Assembly: GCA_965221855.1 (NCBI GenBank)
Contig: CBDCSV010000006.1
Coordinates: forward strand, 62,001 to 126,000
Source: JAJDXO01 sp965221855
GTDB taxonomy: Bacteria > Pseudomonadota > Alphaproteobacteria > Rhodospirillales > UBA2165
Direction: 5' to 3'
DNA length: 64,000 bases
Shown here: positions 45,444-53,526 of the stretch, one piece after another
Numbering within the stretch: the first letter of the stretch is position 1
How the letters are laid out: the number at the start of each line of letters is the position of its first letter
The notes under the pieces: generated by a model
Seen by the model: only the letters and a program-made list of their open reading frames with translations
Told to the model about the DNA's origin: nothing
Databases searched by the model: none
Made by a program: the position numbers and the translations under genes

Positions 45444-47222
45444 ATGTGTGGCGTTACCGCTATTTTCTCCTACGCCCCGGGTGCGCCGGCGATCAACGAG
45501 GCGGAACTCGACCGAATCAACCAATACATGGTCCATCGCGGTCCCGACGGCGAGGGGCGGTGGGTGTCGGACGATGGGCGGGTCGGGCTGGCCCATCGGC
45601 GGCTGGCGATCATCGACCTCTCCCCGGCCGGCGCCCAGCCCATGGCTCTCGAGGCGGGCGGCGGCGCGCGGGGCGGCCTAGTCGTCAGCTATAACGGCGA
45701 GATCTACAATTACCGGGAGCTGAGGGCGGAATTGGAGTCCGAGGGACGCCGGTTCCGGACCCGATCGGACACCGAGGTGATTCTTCACCTCTATGACCGG
45801 GACGGTCCGGGCATGGTCGAACGGCTTCGCGGCATGTTTGCCATCGTGATTTACGACCGGAACCGGCGGAGCCTGTTCCTGGCCCGCGATCCCTTCGGCA
45901 TCAAGCCGCTCTATTACGCCGATGACGGCGAAACCATCCGCGCGGCGTCACAGGTCAAGGCGCTCCGGGCGGGCGGCGCCATTGCAACTGATCTCGACCC
46001 GGCGGCCCAGGTGGGTTTTTTCATGTTCGGCTCGGTTCCCGAGCCCTTCACCGTGTTCAAGAGCGTCAAACTGCTGGAATCCGGCACCTGGATGACCGTC
46101 GAGGCGGGCGGCCGCATGGAACGCCGGCGCTACTTCGATTTCCGGGAGCATTTGCGGGCATCGGAAGGGGGCGGCGCGGGCGAACTGGCGGCGGCCGTCG
46201 CCGACACGGTACGGCATCACATGGTCGCCGACGTGCCGGTCGGAGTGTTCCTCTCCGCCGGTTTGGATTCGGCGACCGTGACCGCCCATGCGGCCGAATT
46301 CCAGGGCGCCGGTCTCGACACGCTGACCCTCGGTTTCGACGAATATCGCGGCGGCGAATTCGATGAGGTGCCGTTGGCGGAGGAGGTCGCCGATGCCTAT
46401 GGAACCCGACAGCACACCCGCGTCATCCGGTCCGCCGACTTCCGGCCCGAGTTCGAGCGGATCATGAAACACATGGATCAGCCGAGCATCGACGGCATCA
46501 ACACCTATTTCGTCGCCAAGGCGGCATCGGAGGCCGGGTTGAAGGTGGCGCTGTCGGGTGTCGGCGGAGACGAGATATTCGGCGGATACTACACCTTCGA
46601 TCAGATTCCCAAGGTGGTGAACCGCATTGGATTGATCCCGGGAGCGCCCGGGGTCGGGCGGCTCCTCCGGACGGCCCTGTCACCGGTCCTGACCAGGGTG
46701 ACCTCGCCGAAATGGGCCAGCCTGGTCGAGTACGGCGCCGATTATGCGGGGGCGTATCTGCTGCGCCGCGGATTGTTCCTTCCCTGGGAGCTGCCGGCCT
46801 TCCTGGACAGGGAGCTGGTTCAACTGGGACTGGAGGGCCTTGCGCCCCTTGATGCACTCTCGGCGACGGTTGACGGCATCGAACCCGGCAGGCGGTCGGT
46901 GATTGCCCTCGAGACCGCCTGGTATATGGGCAATCAGCTTCTGAGGGATGCGGATTGGGCGGGGATGGCTCATTCCCTGGAGATCAGAACGCCGTTGGTC
47001 GATTCGGTGTTCTTTCAAAAAGTCGCGGGGTCGGGCGCGACCAAACGCGATTTCGCGACAACGCCGAGACGGCCGCTGCCGGCGGAACTTCTGGACCGGC
47101 CGAAAACCGGATTTCTGCTTCCTGTCCGGGAATGGGTGCTGGGCGACCGGCCCGGCGCGCAGCCCGAGCGGGGCTACCGGGGGTGGGCCAAGACCGTCTT
47201 CGAGGAGGCCCTCGCAGCGTGA
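45444..47222 (+). CDS. asnB: Asparagine synthase (glutamine-hydrolysing) AsnB-like
   Basis: The 592-residue protein begins MCGVTAIF with the amidotransferase nucleophile Cys2, after AGAAGGG. The glutaminase domain shows HRGPDGEG and SYNGEIYNYREL; the synthetase domain has the PP-loop FLSAGLDSATVTAHAA and SGVGGDEIFGGY. It may make asparagine, but AsnB homologues beside polysaccharide genes often amidate sugars or other acids. It is divergent from the oxidoreductase gene, with 96 bases between starts. Confidence 0.9.
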   Translation: MCGVTAIFSYAPGAPAINEAELDRINQYMVHRGPDGEGRWVSDDGRVGLAHRRLAIIDLSPAGAQPMALEAGGGARGGLVVSYNGEIYNYRELRAELESEGRRFRTRSDTEVILHLYDRDGPGMVERLRGMFAIVIYDRNRRSLFLARDPFGIKPLYYADDGETIRAASQVKALRAGGAIATDLDPAAQVGFFMFGSVPEPFTVFKSVKLLESGTWMTVEAGGRMERRRYFDFREHLRASEGGGAGELAAAVADTVRHHMVADVPVGVFLSAGLDSATVTAHAAEFQGAGLDTLTLGFDEYRGGEFDEVPLAEEVADAYGTRQHTRVIRSADFRPEFERIMKHMDQPSIDGINTYFVAKAASEAGLKVALSGVGGDEIFGGYYTFDQIPKVVNRIGLIPGAPGVGRLLRTALSPVLTRVTSPKWASLVEYGADYAGAYLLRRGLFLPWELPAFLDRELVQLGLEGLAPLDALSATVDGIEPGRRSVIALETAWYMGNQLLRDADWAGMAHSLEIRTPLVDSVFFQKVAGSGATKRDFATTPRRPLPAELLDRPKTGFLLPVREWVLGDRPGAQPERGYRGWAKTVFEEALAA

Positions 47223-47302
47223 GTCTGGGTGATTGAAGCGCCGGCCCGATCATGACACCATCGGCCCCACGACTTTTCGAGCGCAATTCTGCGGGAGGGA
47301 TT

Positions 47303-47998
47303 ATGCCCCATTATCATTTGATCAGTTCCAAGACCTGACCCTGGGTTCAGCGCGCCGTGATTGCTATGCGTGCCAAGAACGTCGATTTCGAGGTCACTTA
47401 CGTCAATTTGCGCGAGAAGCCCGATTGGTTTCTCGAGATTTCGCCCCACGGCAAGGTGCCGGTGCTGAAGGTGGATGACGAAATTCTGTTCGAATCCAAC
47501 GCCATCGCCGAGTACCTGGATGAAATGGTGCCGCCGCGGCTGCACCCCGAAGATCCCGTCAAGCGCGCCCGCAACCGGGCCTGGACGGACTTCGTGCCTG
47601 ATTTCTCCAGGGCGCTGGGCAAGGTGGGCTACGCCAAGACGCCGGAGGATATCGCCGAAGGCTTGGAGGCGCTGCCTAAGCCCTTGAGCCGGATCGAGGA
47701 GGCGCTCACCAAGGAGCGTGACGGCGATGGGCCGTTTTTCAACGGTCCCGGCCTGTCGCTGGTCGATGCGGCCTATGCGCCGTTTCTCATGCGGTTCACC
47801 TTCATCGAGCAGTATCTCGGCACGGGTGCCCTCGACGACTATCCCAAAATCGGCGCCTGGCGCGATGCGCTGTTGGCCGATGAGCGGATAAGGAACTCGG
47901 TGCCGGAAGATTTCGAGACCGAGTTCGCCAAGAACCTTGTCCGCCGGGAAACCCATGCGGCGGCCCTCATGGAGGGGGCGTCCGAAGCGGCCGAATAA
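47303..47998 (+). CDS. Glutathione S-transferase with in-frame UGA at the active-site cysteine (candidate selenoprotein)
   Basis: ATG 47303 lies behind GCGGGAGGGA. The frame reads MPHYHLISSKT, then TGA (47336-47338), then PWVQRAVIAMRAKNV and on to TAA at 47998: 231 residues if the UGA is decoded. The thioredoxin-fold N-terminal part (SPHGKVPVLKV; ESNAIAEYLDE) and helical C-terminal part (FFNGPGLSLVDAAYAPFL) are those of cytosolic GSTs whose motif is C-P-W/Y-V-Q-R. UGA replaces precisely that catalytic Cys. With the stem-loop at 47345-47380 this suggests selenocysteine. A start at GTG 47357 would remove the active site. A nonsense mutation remains possible. Confidence 0.8.
47345..47380 (+). 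promoter_or_regulatory. Candidate bacterial SECIS stem-loop
   Basis: In RNA terms, GCGCGC (47350-47355) pairs with GCGUGC (47368-47373), five Watson-Crick pairs and one G-U, around a 12-nt loop CGUGAUUGCUAU whose second base is G. An outer stem GUUC (47345-47348)/GAAC (47377-47380) extends it across small bulges. The loop begins 17 nt after the UGA. These values fit the general bacterial SECIS description (short stem, G near the loop start, a few tens of nt at most from UGA). I judged the fold by eye. Confidence 0.6.
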
Positions 47999-48022
47999 GC
48001 CGCCGAATAATCTCGAAGGCCG

Positions 48023-48058
48023 CTGGGCGCGCCGAACGCCGGTGCGCCCAGTGCTTTT
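48023..48058 (+). terminator. Terminator-like hairpin after the GST gene
   Basis: CTGGGCGC (48023-48030) pairs with GCGCCCAG (48044-48051), followed by TGCTTTT. It lies 25 bases past the GST stop and 18 bases before the DMT transporter start, so it should separate the two transcripts at least in part. Confidence 0.6.
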
Positions 48059-48075
48059 GAGGCCGGGGAGGAAGC

Positions 48076-48984
48076 ATGGTGAACGCGGTTCTCCGCGCCG
48101 AGAATGTCCGGGGGATGATCTGGATGATCGCCTCCGGCGCGCTTTTCGCCCTCAATTTCTCCATCATCCGCCACCTCGGGGACGACCTTCACGCCTTCGA
48201 GATCGTCTTCTTCCGCAATCTGTTCGGTTTCCTGGTGATGATCCCGATGCTCTGGCGGCTGGAGCGCCGGCAGCTCATACCGAAGCGTCCGATGATGATT
48301 CTGTCCCGCGGGATTTTGCAGGCGGTTGCGTTGTTCGCCTGGTATACGGCGCTGATCGCCATCCCCATCGCGACGGCCACGGCGATCGGCATGGTCGAGC
48401 CGATCCTCACCTCCCTGGTCGCGGTGATTCTCCTGCGGGAGAGGGCCGGTCTTCAACGATGGCTCGCCGGGCTGGCGGGGCTCGCCGGCACCTTGATCCT
48501 GATCCGGCCGGGCTTCCAGGCCTTTCAGTTCGAACTCCTGCTCCCCCTTGTGTCCGCAACCTGCTGGGCGTTCTATCTGATGGCGGGCAAGGTCGGCACC
48601 CGCGTCGATTCGCCGACCATCGTGGTGGCTTATCCGGTCATCATCGTCGTGCCCCTGGCGCTGATCCCCACCATCATGGTGTGGGAAACGCCGACCTTGG
48701 CGCACTGGGGCTGGTTCATCGTTTCCGGCGCCCTGACCAGCGCCGCCACCTACTGCATCACCAAGGCCTACCAGGTCGGCGACGCGACCGCCGTCTCGCC
48801 GCTGGCGTTCATGCGCCTTGTTTTCGCCGCCCTGTTCGCCTTCGCCTTTTTCGACCAGATTCCCGAGATCTGGACCTGGATCGGCGGCGGCATCGTCGTG
48901 CTCGCCGCGACCTATCTCGCCCGGTACGAGGCGCGGATCGCGATGGCCAGCGGGGAAGCGAAAAAAGCCGAAGGCCACGAGTGA
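48076..48984 (+). CDS. DMT-superfamily (EamA) inner-membrane transporter
   Basis: The 302-residue protein is hydrophobic, with about ten predicted membrane helices in two EamA repeats (about 12-140 and 155-290). Landmarks are GMIWMIASGALFALNF at the start and TAIGMVEPILTSLVAVILLRE, with a Pro-Glu-like motif at the end of each half. EamA proteins export metabolites such as amino acids; the substrate here is unknown. The ATG at 48076 follows GGGGAGGAAGC. Confidence 0.87.
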   Translation: MVNAVLRAENVRGMIWMIASGALFALNFSIIRHLGDDLHAFEIVFFRNLFGFLVMIPMLWRLERRQLIPKRPMMILSRGILQAVALFAWYTALIAIPIATATAIGMVEPILTSLVAVILLRERAGLQRWLAGLAGLAGTLILIRPGFQAFQFELLLPLVSATCWAFYLMAGKVGTRVDSPTIVVAYPVIIVVPLALIPTIMVWETPTLAHWGWFIVSGALTSAATYCITKAYQVGDATAVSPLAFMRLVFAALFAFAFFDQIPEIWTWIGGGIVVLAATYLARYEARIAMASGEAKKAEGHE

Positions 48985-49045
48985 CGGTGGTCAACGGGCC
49001 GGGCAGTTGGTAGTGTCCGCTCACCAGATTCAAGGAGAGACCGCC

Positions 49046-49258
49046 GTGATCGATACGGAACTCGAAAAGGTTCAGCAGTACCTGCGGGGGCTGTTCGCCA
49101 ACGACAACATCAATCTCCGCGACCGCGCCCAGGCCGACGGCTCGGTCGAGGTGAGCCTGGGTGAGGAATGCATCGGGGTGATTTACAGGGACGACGAGGA
49201 GGGCGAGATTTCCTACGCCTTCCATATGTCCATATTGGAGATCGATCTGCCGGAATAG
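49046..49258 (+). CDS. DUF3126-type small protein
   Basis: This 70-residue acidic protein starts with GTG at 49046 after a clear AAGGAGA. The sequence (VQQYLRGLFANDNINLRDRA; IGVIYRDDEEGEISYAFHMS) matches my memory of the DUF3126 family, a conserved small protein of alphaproteobacteria with unknown function. The reading frame extends far upstream, antisense-free but inside the transporter gene, and that part is not coding. A hairpin at 49330-49358 lies downstream. Confidence 0.83.
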   Translation: MIDTELEKVQQYLRGLFANDNINLRDRAQADGSVEVSLGEECIGVIYRDDEEGEISYAFHMSILEIDLPE

Positions 49259-49329
49259 CATATGGGCGTTTCTTGACGTCCGCGCTTGCCGGCGATTTAG
49301 TACGCACGAAAATCAATGCCTTGGGTGCC

Positions 49330-49370
49330 GCCCGGGGATCGGACAACCGGTCCCGGGCGCTTCATTTGTG
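49330..49370 (+). terminator. GC-rich hairpin after the DUF3126 gene
   Basis: GCCCGGGGATCGG (49330-49342) folds with CCGGTCCCGGGC (49347-49358) around ACAA, with one bulged G and one T-G wobble. The downstream sequence GCTTCATTTG is only modestly T-rich, so termination would be partial. It stands 43 bases before the next ATG. Confidence 0.45.
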
Positions 49371-49401
49371 AAATGCCGCTGTTCGGAGGCACTCTTTTTC
49401 C

Positions 49402-50481
49402 ATGCGATATTACCAGCTCGGACTGACCCGATATGATCCCGGCCGCGCGATGCCCGGATTTACCCTTTTTACGCCGCTGATCCAGAAGACCGCCTACCTG
49501 ATCAACATGCGGGGCGCCATCGTTCATCGGTGGGACCTGCCGGCCCAGCCGGGCAACTACGCCTATCTGATGCCCAACGGCAACCTGCTGGTCTCGACCT
49601 GGATCGAGGGCGGGCCCGAGGGTCTCAACGCCAAGGGCGGCCTGATCCAGGAACTGGACTGGGAAGGCAACGTGGTGTGGGAGTATCGTGATCCCGCTCA
49701 GCACCACGATTTCAAACGGCTCTCCAACGGCAACACGGCCTATCTCGCCTGGGAAATCCTGCCCGGGGAAGCCCACAAGCGGGTTCGGGGCGGTATTCCC
49801 GGTTCCGAGCGGGACGAGGGAATTTGGGGCGACTACATTCGCGAGGTGGACCCCGCCGGCAACACGGTCTGGGAGTGGCACGGCTACGATCACATGGATT
49901 TCGAGAAGTATCCGCTGCCCGAAGGCCAGCGCCGGATCGAGTACGCCCATCCCAATTCCATCGCCGAGACGCTCGAGGGCGACATCCTGGTGAGTTGGCG
50001 CCACAATTCCATGGTCGGCATCATCGACAAGTCGACCAACGGATTTAAGTGGATCGAAGCCAGGCGGGAGTTCGGCAACCAGCACGATGCCCAGATTCTC
50101 GAGAACGGCAACATGATGCTGTTCGCCAACAATGCCATGCTGCCGGGCCCGGGTTCCAAATCGAGGGTCTGGGAGTTCAATTACCGGACCGGTGAAACCG
50201 CGTGGGAATATGTGGGCGATCCGCCCTATACGTTTTCCAGCGTCTTCATTTCCGGCGCCCAGCGCCTTCCAAACGGCAATACCCTGATCTGCGAAGGACA
50301 GTGGGGGCGAATTTTCGAGGTGACGCCGGCCGGCGAACTCGTTTGGGAATACATTTCGCCGTTTTTCGTGCCGGCCTTGCCCGCGAAGCCCGAAAGCAAA
50401 GGCAACAACGTTTTCCGCGCCTACCGGTACGCTCCCGATGGTCCGGAAATTCGGGGCAGGCTGGACGGCCTCGTCGACTAG
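49402..50481 (+). CDS. Arylsulfotransferase-like beta-propeller protein
   Basis: The 359-residue protein shows the repeated blades of the arylsulfotransferase (ASST) family: LPNGNLL-type turns recur as MPNGNLLVS, LSNGNTAYL, ENGNMMLF and LPNGNTLIC, alternating with E-D/T-x-x-G-x-x-V-W-E strands (DWEGNVVWEY; DPAGNTVWEW; TPAGELVWEY). HHDF and HNSMVGI place histidines where the family has its active site. It has no signal peptide, so it is probably cytoplasmic, unlike periplasmic AssT. The IS630 copy is inserted in its TAG stop codon, yet the stop is kept. Confidence 0.8.
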   Translation: MRYYQLGLTRYDPGRAMPGFTLFTPLIQKTAYLINMRGAIVHRWDLPAQPGNYAYLMPNGNLLVSTWIEGGPEGLNAKGGLIQELDWEGNVVWEYRDPAQHHDFKRLSNGNTAYLAWEILPGEAHKRVRGGIPGSERDEGIWGDYIREVDPAGNTVWEWHGYDHMDFEKYPLPEGQRRIEYAHPNSIAETLEGDILVSWRHNSMVGIIDKSTNGFKWIEARREFGNQHDAQILENGNMMLFANNAMLPGPGSKSRVWEFNYRTGETAWEYVGDPPYTFSSVFISGAQRLPNGNTLICEGQWGRIFEVTPAGELVWEYISPFFVPALPAKPESKGNNVFRAYRYAPDGPEIRGRLDGLVD

Positions 50482-50487
50482 AGCGTT

Positions 50488-51159
50488 TCATATTTTGACG
50501 GAAGCGTATCCTGCGTTTTTGAAGTAGTTGGCGCATTGCTGTGGCTCGATGGTGTCGATGAGGCTCCCGAGATGGCGCCATAAGTCGTCGATCTCCCGCT
50601 TCTGGGCGTTTCTCATCCAGTGCTTGATTTGGGCAAAGGTCTGCTCGATGGGATTGAGGTCGGGGGAATATTTGGGCAGGAGCCACAGCTTGGCTCCGGC
50701 GGCACGGATGGCGTTTCGCACGGCTTTTGACTTGTGGCTGCCGAGATTGTCCATGATGACGATGTCGCCGGGCACCAGGGTCGGCACGAGCAGCTGCTCG
50801 ACGTAGGCGCGGAAGCACACGCCATTGATGGGGCCGTCGAAGACGCAGGGCGCGGTGAACCGGTCGCAGCGCAGCGCGCCGATGAAGGTCAGGGTGTGCC
50901 ACCGCCCATGGGGGGCAAAGCCGCGGACCCGCTCCCCTTTCGGCCCCCAGCCGCGCAGCGGGGCCATATTGGTCCGGATCCAGGTTTCATCAATGAATAC
51001 CAGCCGTTCGGGATCAAGCTTTGCCTGCCACGCCTTCCAGCGCCTGCGATGGCGGGCGATGTCCGCGCGCGCCCGTTCAACGGCGAACAGGGTTTTTTTT
51101 AAAGCGCAGCCCTTCACGGCGCAGAAACAGCCATACCGTGCTGTGGGATACCCTGACAC
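50488..51159 (-). CDS. IS630 transposase, catalytic frame (orfB), copy 2
   Basis: This 223-codon frame is identical in translation to the copy-1 orfB. It carries the DDE residues in FIDETWIRTN, IVIMDNLGSHKS and SPDLNPIEQTF. As in copy 1, it should be expressed as a fusion with orfA by slippage on the A8 run. The identity of the two copies, including the frameshift site, argues that the split arrangement is functional and not a mutation. Confidence 0.88.
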   Translation of the reverse strand: MSGYPTARYGCFCAVKGCALKKTLFAVERARADIARHRRRWKAWQAKLDPERLVFIDETWIRTNMAPLRGWGPKGERVRGFAPHGRWHTLTFIGALRCDRFTAPCVFDGPINGVCFRAYVEQLLVPTLVPGDIVIMDNLGSHKSKAVRNAIRAAGAKLWLLPKYSPDLNPIEQTFAQIKHWMRNAQKREIDDLWRHLGSLIDTIEPQQCANYFKNAGYASVKI

Positions 51160-51436
51160 CCCGAGCGGCCAACTCGTCTCTCAACCGATGCAGCGTCAGA
51201 TGCGGCTCCTGGTCGATCCGGCCGACAATGAACTCCCGATGGGGCTCAAGAACCCGGCGGCGGTGACCGCCCATCTTGCCGGGCGCAACACTCCCCGTCC
51301 GCCGGTAGCGCTGCGACCACTTAACCACGCTCGAAACCGCAACCCCAAACCGAGCCGCTACAGCGCGGCAACTCTCCCCCGCCAAAACCGCCAAAACAAC
51401 ACGCTCTCGCAAATCAATCGAATAAGGTCTCGCCAT
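51077..51436 (-). CDS. IS630 transposase, N-terminal frame (orfA), copy 2
   Basis: Starting at ATG 51436 (MARPYSIDLRERVV) behind AAGGAGG, this frame encodes the helix-turn-helix half of the transposase, identical in translation to copy 1. It ends just past the A8 run at 51093-51100, where a +1 shift leads into orfB. On its own it may act as a DNA-binding regulator of transposition. Confidence 0.88.
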   Translation of the reverse strand: MARPYSIDLRERVVLAVLAGESCRAVAARFGVAVSSVVKWSQRYRRTGSVAPGKMGGHRRRVLEPHREFIVGRIDQEPHLTLHRLRDELAARGVRVSHSTVWLFLRREGLRFKKNPVRR

Positions 51437-51659
51437 GAATGCTGGCCTCCTTGCCCAGCATCCATCTTGAATCATGGTTCGCCCATACTTGGGAATCCCT
51501 AAAATGATTCAATCAATCTCAAATACGCTCTAGCCCGCAAAAGGCGCAAAATAATTCGATCCCCGGCCCGTCTGGCGCCGGTTCCAAGAATTGATATGTT
51601 TCAATAGGTTAGAGAGCGCTGCGCCGGGCCCGAGCGCCGTTTTTGCGCAAAAAGCCCAA

Positions 51660-51686
51660 AAAAAAGAGCCGCCCGGCGGCGGCTCC
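51660..51686 (-). terminator. Rho-independent terminator of purH
   Basis: GAGCCGCC (51667-51674) and GGCGGCTC (51679-51686) form a perfect 8-bp stem with a CGGC loop. Read on the minus strand it is followed by seven T (51666-51660). It lies 26 bases after the purH stop. Confidence 0.9.
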
Positions 51687-51711
51687 CTGGTCGATTGGGC
51701 ATTCGGGCCGG

Positions 51712-53283
51712 TCAATGCCGGAAATGACGCATGCCGGTGAATACCATGGCGAGTCCGGCGTCGTCGGCGGCGGCGATCACCTCGTCGTCCCGGATCGAGC
51801 CGCCCGGCTGGATGACCGCCGTGGCGCCCGCTTCGGCCGCCGCCAGCAAGCCGTCCGCGAACGGGAAGAAGGCATCCGAGGCGACCACCGAGCCCGTCGC
51901 CCATGAGGTCTCGTCACCGGCCGCTCTGGCCGCGTCGGCGGCCTTCCAGGCGGCGATGCGCGCCGAATTGACCCGGCTCATCTGCCCGGCGCCGACGCCC
52001 ACGGTGGCCCGGTCCCTGGCGTAGACGATGGCGTTGGACTTTACGTGCTTGGCGACGGTGAAGGCGAAAAGCAGATCGGCCATTTCCCGCTCCGTCGGGC
52101 GGCGTCTGGTAACGGTCTCGAGGCCGTCCCCGGTCAGCGCGTTGTCCCGGCCCTGCAGCAGGTAGCCGCCGGCGAGGGTGCGCACGGTCATGCCGCCGCT
52201 TCCGGCATCGGGCAGTCCGCCGGCATCCAGAACCCGCAGGTTCTTCTTCGCCGAAAGCGCTTCCGCGGCGGCAGGCTCGATCGCCGGCGCGATAATCACC
52301 TCGGCGAAAAGCTTGGCCACCTCTTCGGCGGTTTCGCCATCGAGCGGCCGGTTGAAGGCGATGATGCCGCCGAAGGCGCTTTCCGTGTCGGAGGCCAGCG
52401 CCCGGGCATAGGCGCCGGACAACGTATCGCCCACGGCGACCCCGCACGGATTGGCATGTTTGACGATGGCGCAGGCGGTTGCGTCGAACTCGGCGACCAA
52501 CTCGTAGGCGGCGTCCGTATCGTTCAGGTTATTGAAACTCAGCTCCTTGCCCTGCAGTTGGGTTGCCGTGGCGACGCCCGGGCGGACGCTTCCGTCCCGG
52601 TAGAAGGCGGCGTTCTGGTGCGGGTTTTCGCCATAGCGCATGATTTGCGCCCGTTCGCCGGCGAACACCATCCGTTCCGGAAACTCGTCGTCCAGTTCGC
52701 CCGCGAACCATTGGGCGATGGCGGCATCGTAGGCGCCCGTCCGGCGGTAGGCCTTGGCGGCCATGGCCTTGCGGAATTCGAGCGTGGTCGCGCCGCCGTT
52801 CGCCGCCATTTCGTCCGCCAGCCGCCCGTAATCCTCCGGATCGACCACGACGGTCACATGGGCGTGGTTCTTGGCGGCCGCCCGGATCATCGCCGGCCCG
52901 CCGATGTCGATGTTCTCGATGCAGGTCTCATAGCCGGCGCCCGACGCCGCCGCCGCCGCGAAGGGGTAGAGATTAACCACCAGAAGATCGATGGGCCGGA
53001 TGCCGTGTACATCCATTGCCGCTTGGTCACGCACGTTGTCGCGACGCCCCAAAAGGCCGCCGTGGATTTTGGGATGCAGGGTCTTGACCCGGCCGTCCAT
53101 GATCTCCGGCGCGCCCGTGTGGTCGGCGACCTCGGTCACCGCCACGCCGGCCTCGATGAGCGCCTTGGCCGAACCGCCGGTGGACAGAATCTCGACGCCG
53201 GCCTCGACGAGCGCCGTTGCCAATTCGGTGAGCCCCGTCTTGTCGGAGACGGAAACGAGGGCGCGGCGGATGGGCTCGGTCAT
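51712..53283 (-). CDS. purH: Bifunctional AICAR transformylase/IMP cyclohydrolase
   Basis: PurH carries out the last two steps of IMP synthesis. The 523-residue protein has an N-terminal MGS-like IMP cyclohydrolase domain (ALVSVSDKTGL; ILSTGGSAKALIEAGV; VKTLHPKIHGGLLGRRD) and the AICAR transformylase domain with the catalytic KHANPCG motif and DAFFPFADGL near the end. It starts at ATG 53283. A GCCGCC-GAAA-GGCGGC hairpin sits 50 bases upstream in its leader. Confidence 0.97.
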   Translation of the reverse strand: MTEPIRRALVSVSDKTGLTELATALVEAGVEILSTGGSAKALIEAGVAVTEVADHTGAPEIMDGRVKTLHPKIHGGLLGRRDNVRDQAAMDVHGIRPIDLLVVNLYPFAAAAASGAGYETCIENIDIGGPAMIRAAAKNHAHVTVVVDPEDYGRLADEMAANGGATTLEFRKAMAAKAYRRTGAYDAAIAQWFAGELDDEFPERMVFAGERAQIMRYGENPHQNAAFYRDGSVRPGVATATQLQGKELSFNNLNDTDAAYELVAEFDATACAIVKHANPCGVAVGDTLSGAYARALASDTESAFGGIIAFNRPLDGETAEEVAKLFAEVIIAPAIEPAAAEALSAKKNLRVLDAGGLPDAGSGGMTVRTLAGGYLLQGRDNALTGDGLETVTRRRPTEREMADLLFAFTVAKHVKSNAIVYARDRATVGVGAGQMSRVNSARIAAWKAADAARAAGDETSWATGSVVASDAFFPFADGLLAAAEAGATAVIQPGGSIRDDEVIAAADDAGLAMVFTGMRHFRH

Positions 53284-53526
53284 GAAATGGATACTCCGGG
53301 GAGGAGTGGTGAGGGACGATGGGGGTATAGCAAAGCCGCCTTTCGGCGGCTAGAGCGAGATGACTCGATTGGGAAGCACATCCGGCGTTTTGAAAGCCGT
53401 TTGCACGACCGCCTCACCCTGACCCTCTCCCCCTTCGAGGGGGAGAGGGATGTGAAGGCTTGGCGAGCTCGCGAGCCTTAGCCGGAGCTGGGTGAGGGGG
53501 ATTTTGTGGCAACACCCCGAAGCCGG
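53284..53526. repeat. Spacer with a three-armed palindromic repeat
   Basis: The 243-base gap contains no gene. CCTCACCC (53412-53419) pairs with GGGTGAGG (53490-53497), enclosing a perfect 11-bp hairpin CCCTCTCCCCC/GGGGGAGAGGG (53423-53449) and a third arm AAGGCT/AGCCTT (53455-53479). Repeats of this CCCTCACCC...CCCTCTCCCCC type are common between genes in GC-rich proteobacteria. A TAGAGCG sequence at 53351 follows the purH leader hairpin (53335-53350). Confidence 0.75.

Larger units (their letters stand above)
50481..51530 (-). mobile_element. IS630-type insertion sequence, copy 2 (1050 bp, inverted)
   Basis: The element is flanked by TA at 50479-50480 and 51531-51532 and has the same 1050-bp length and, by comparison of the encoded proteins and ends, the same sequence as 8324-9373, in opposite orientation. 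It entered the TA of the TAG stop of the arylsulfotransferase-like gene; because the element begins with G, a TAG is restored. Both transposase frames are intact and the eight-A slip site is at 51093-51100. Confidence 0.93.

Noticed and set aside
47303..47338. An 11-codon leader peptide ending at the UGA
   Set aside because: The residues before and after the UGA form one continuous GST N-terminus, so a separate leader peptide is unlikely.
47357..47998. GST starting at GTG 47357
   Set aside because: There is no ribosome binding site for that GTG, and it would delete the active-site strand; the upstream ATG with GGGAGGGA and matching GST residues is far better.
53351..53400. Third IS630 copy or end near purH
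   Set aside because: Only TAGAGCG matches; the following bases diverge and no transposase is present.
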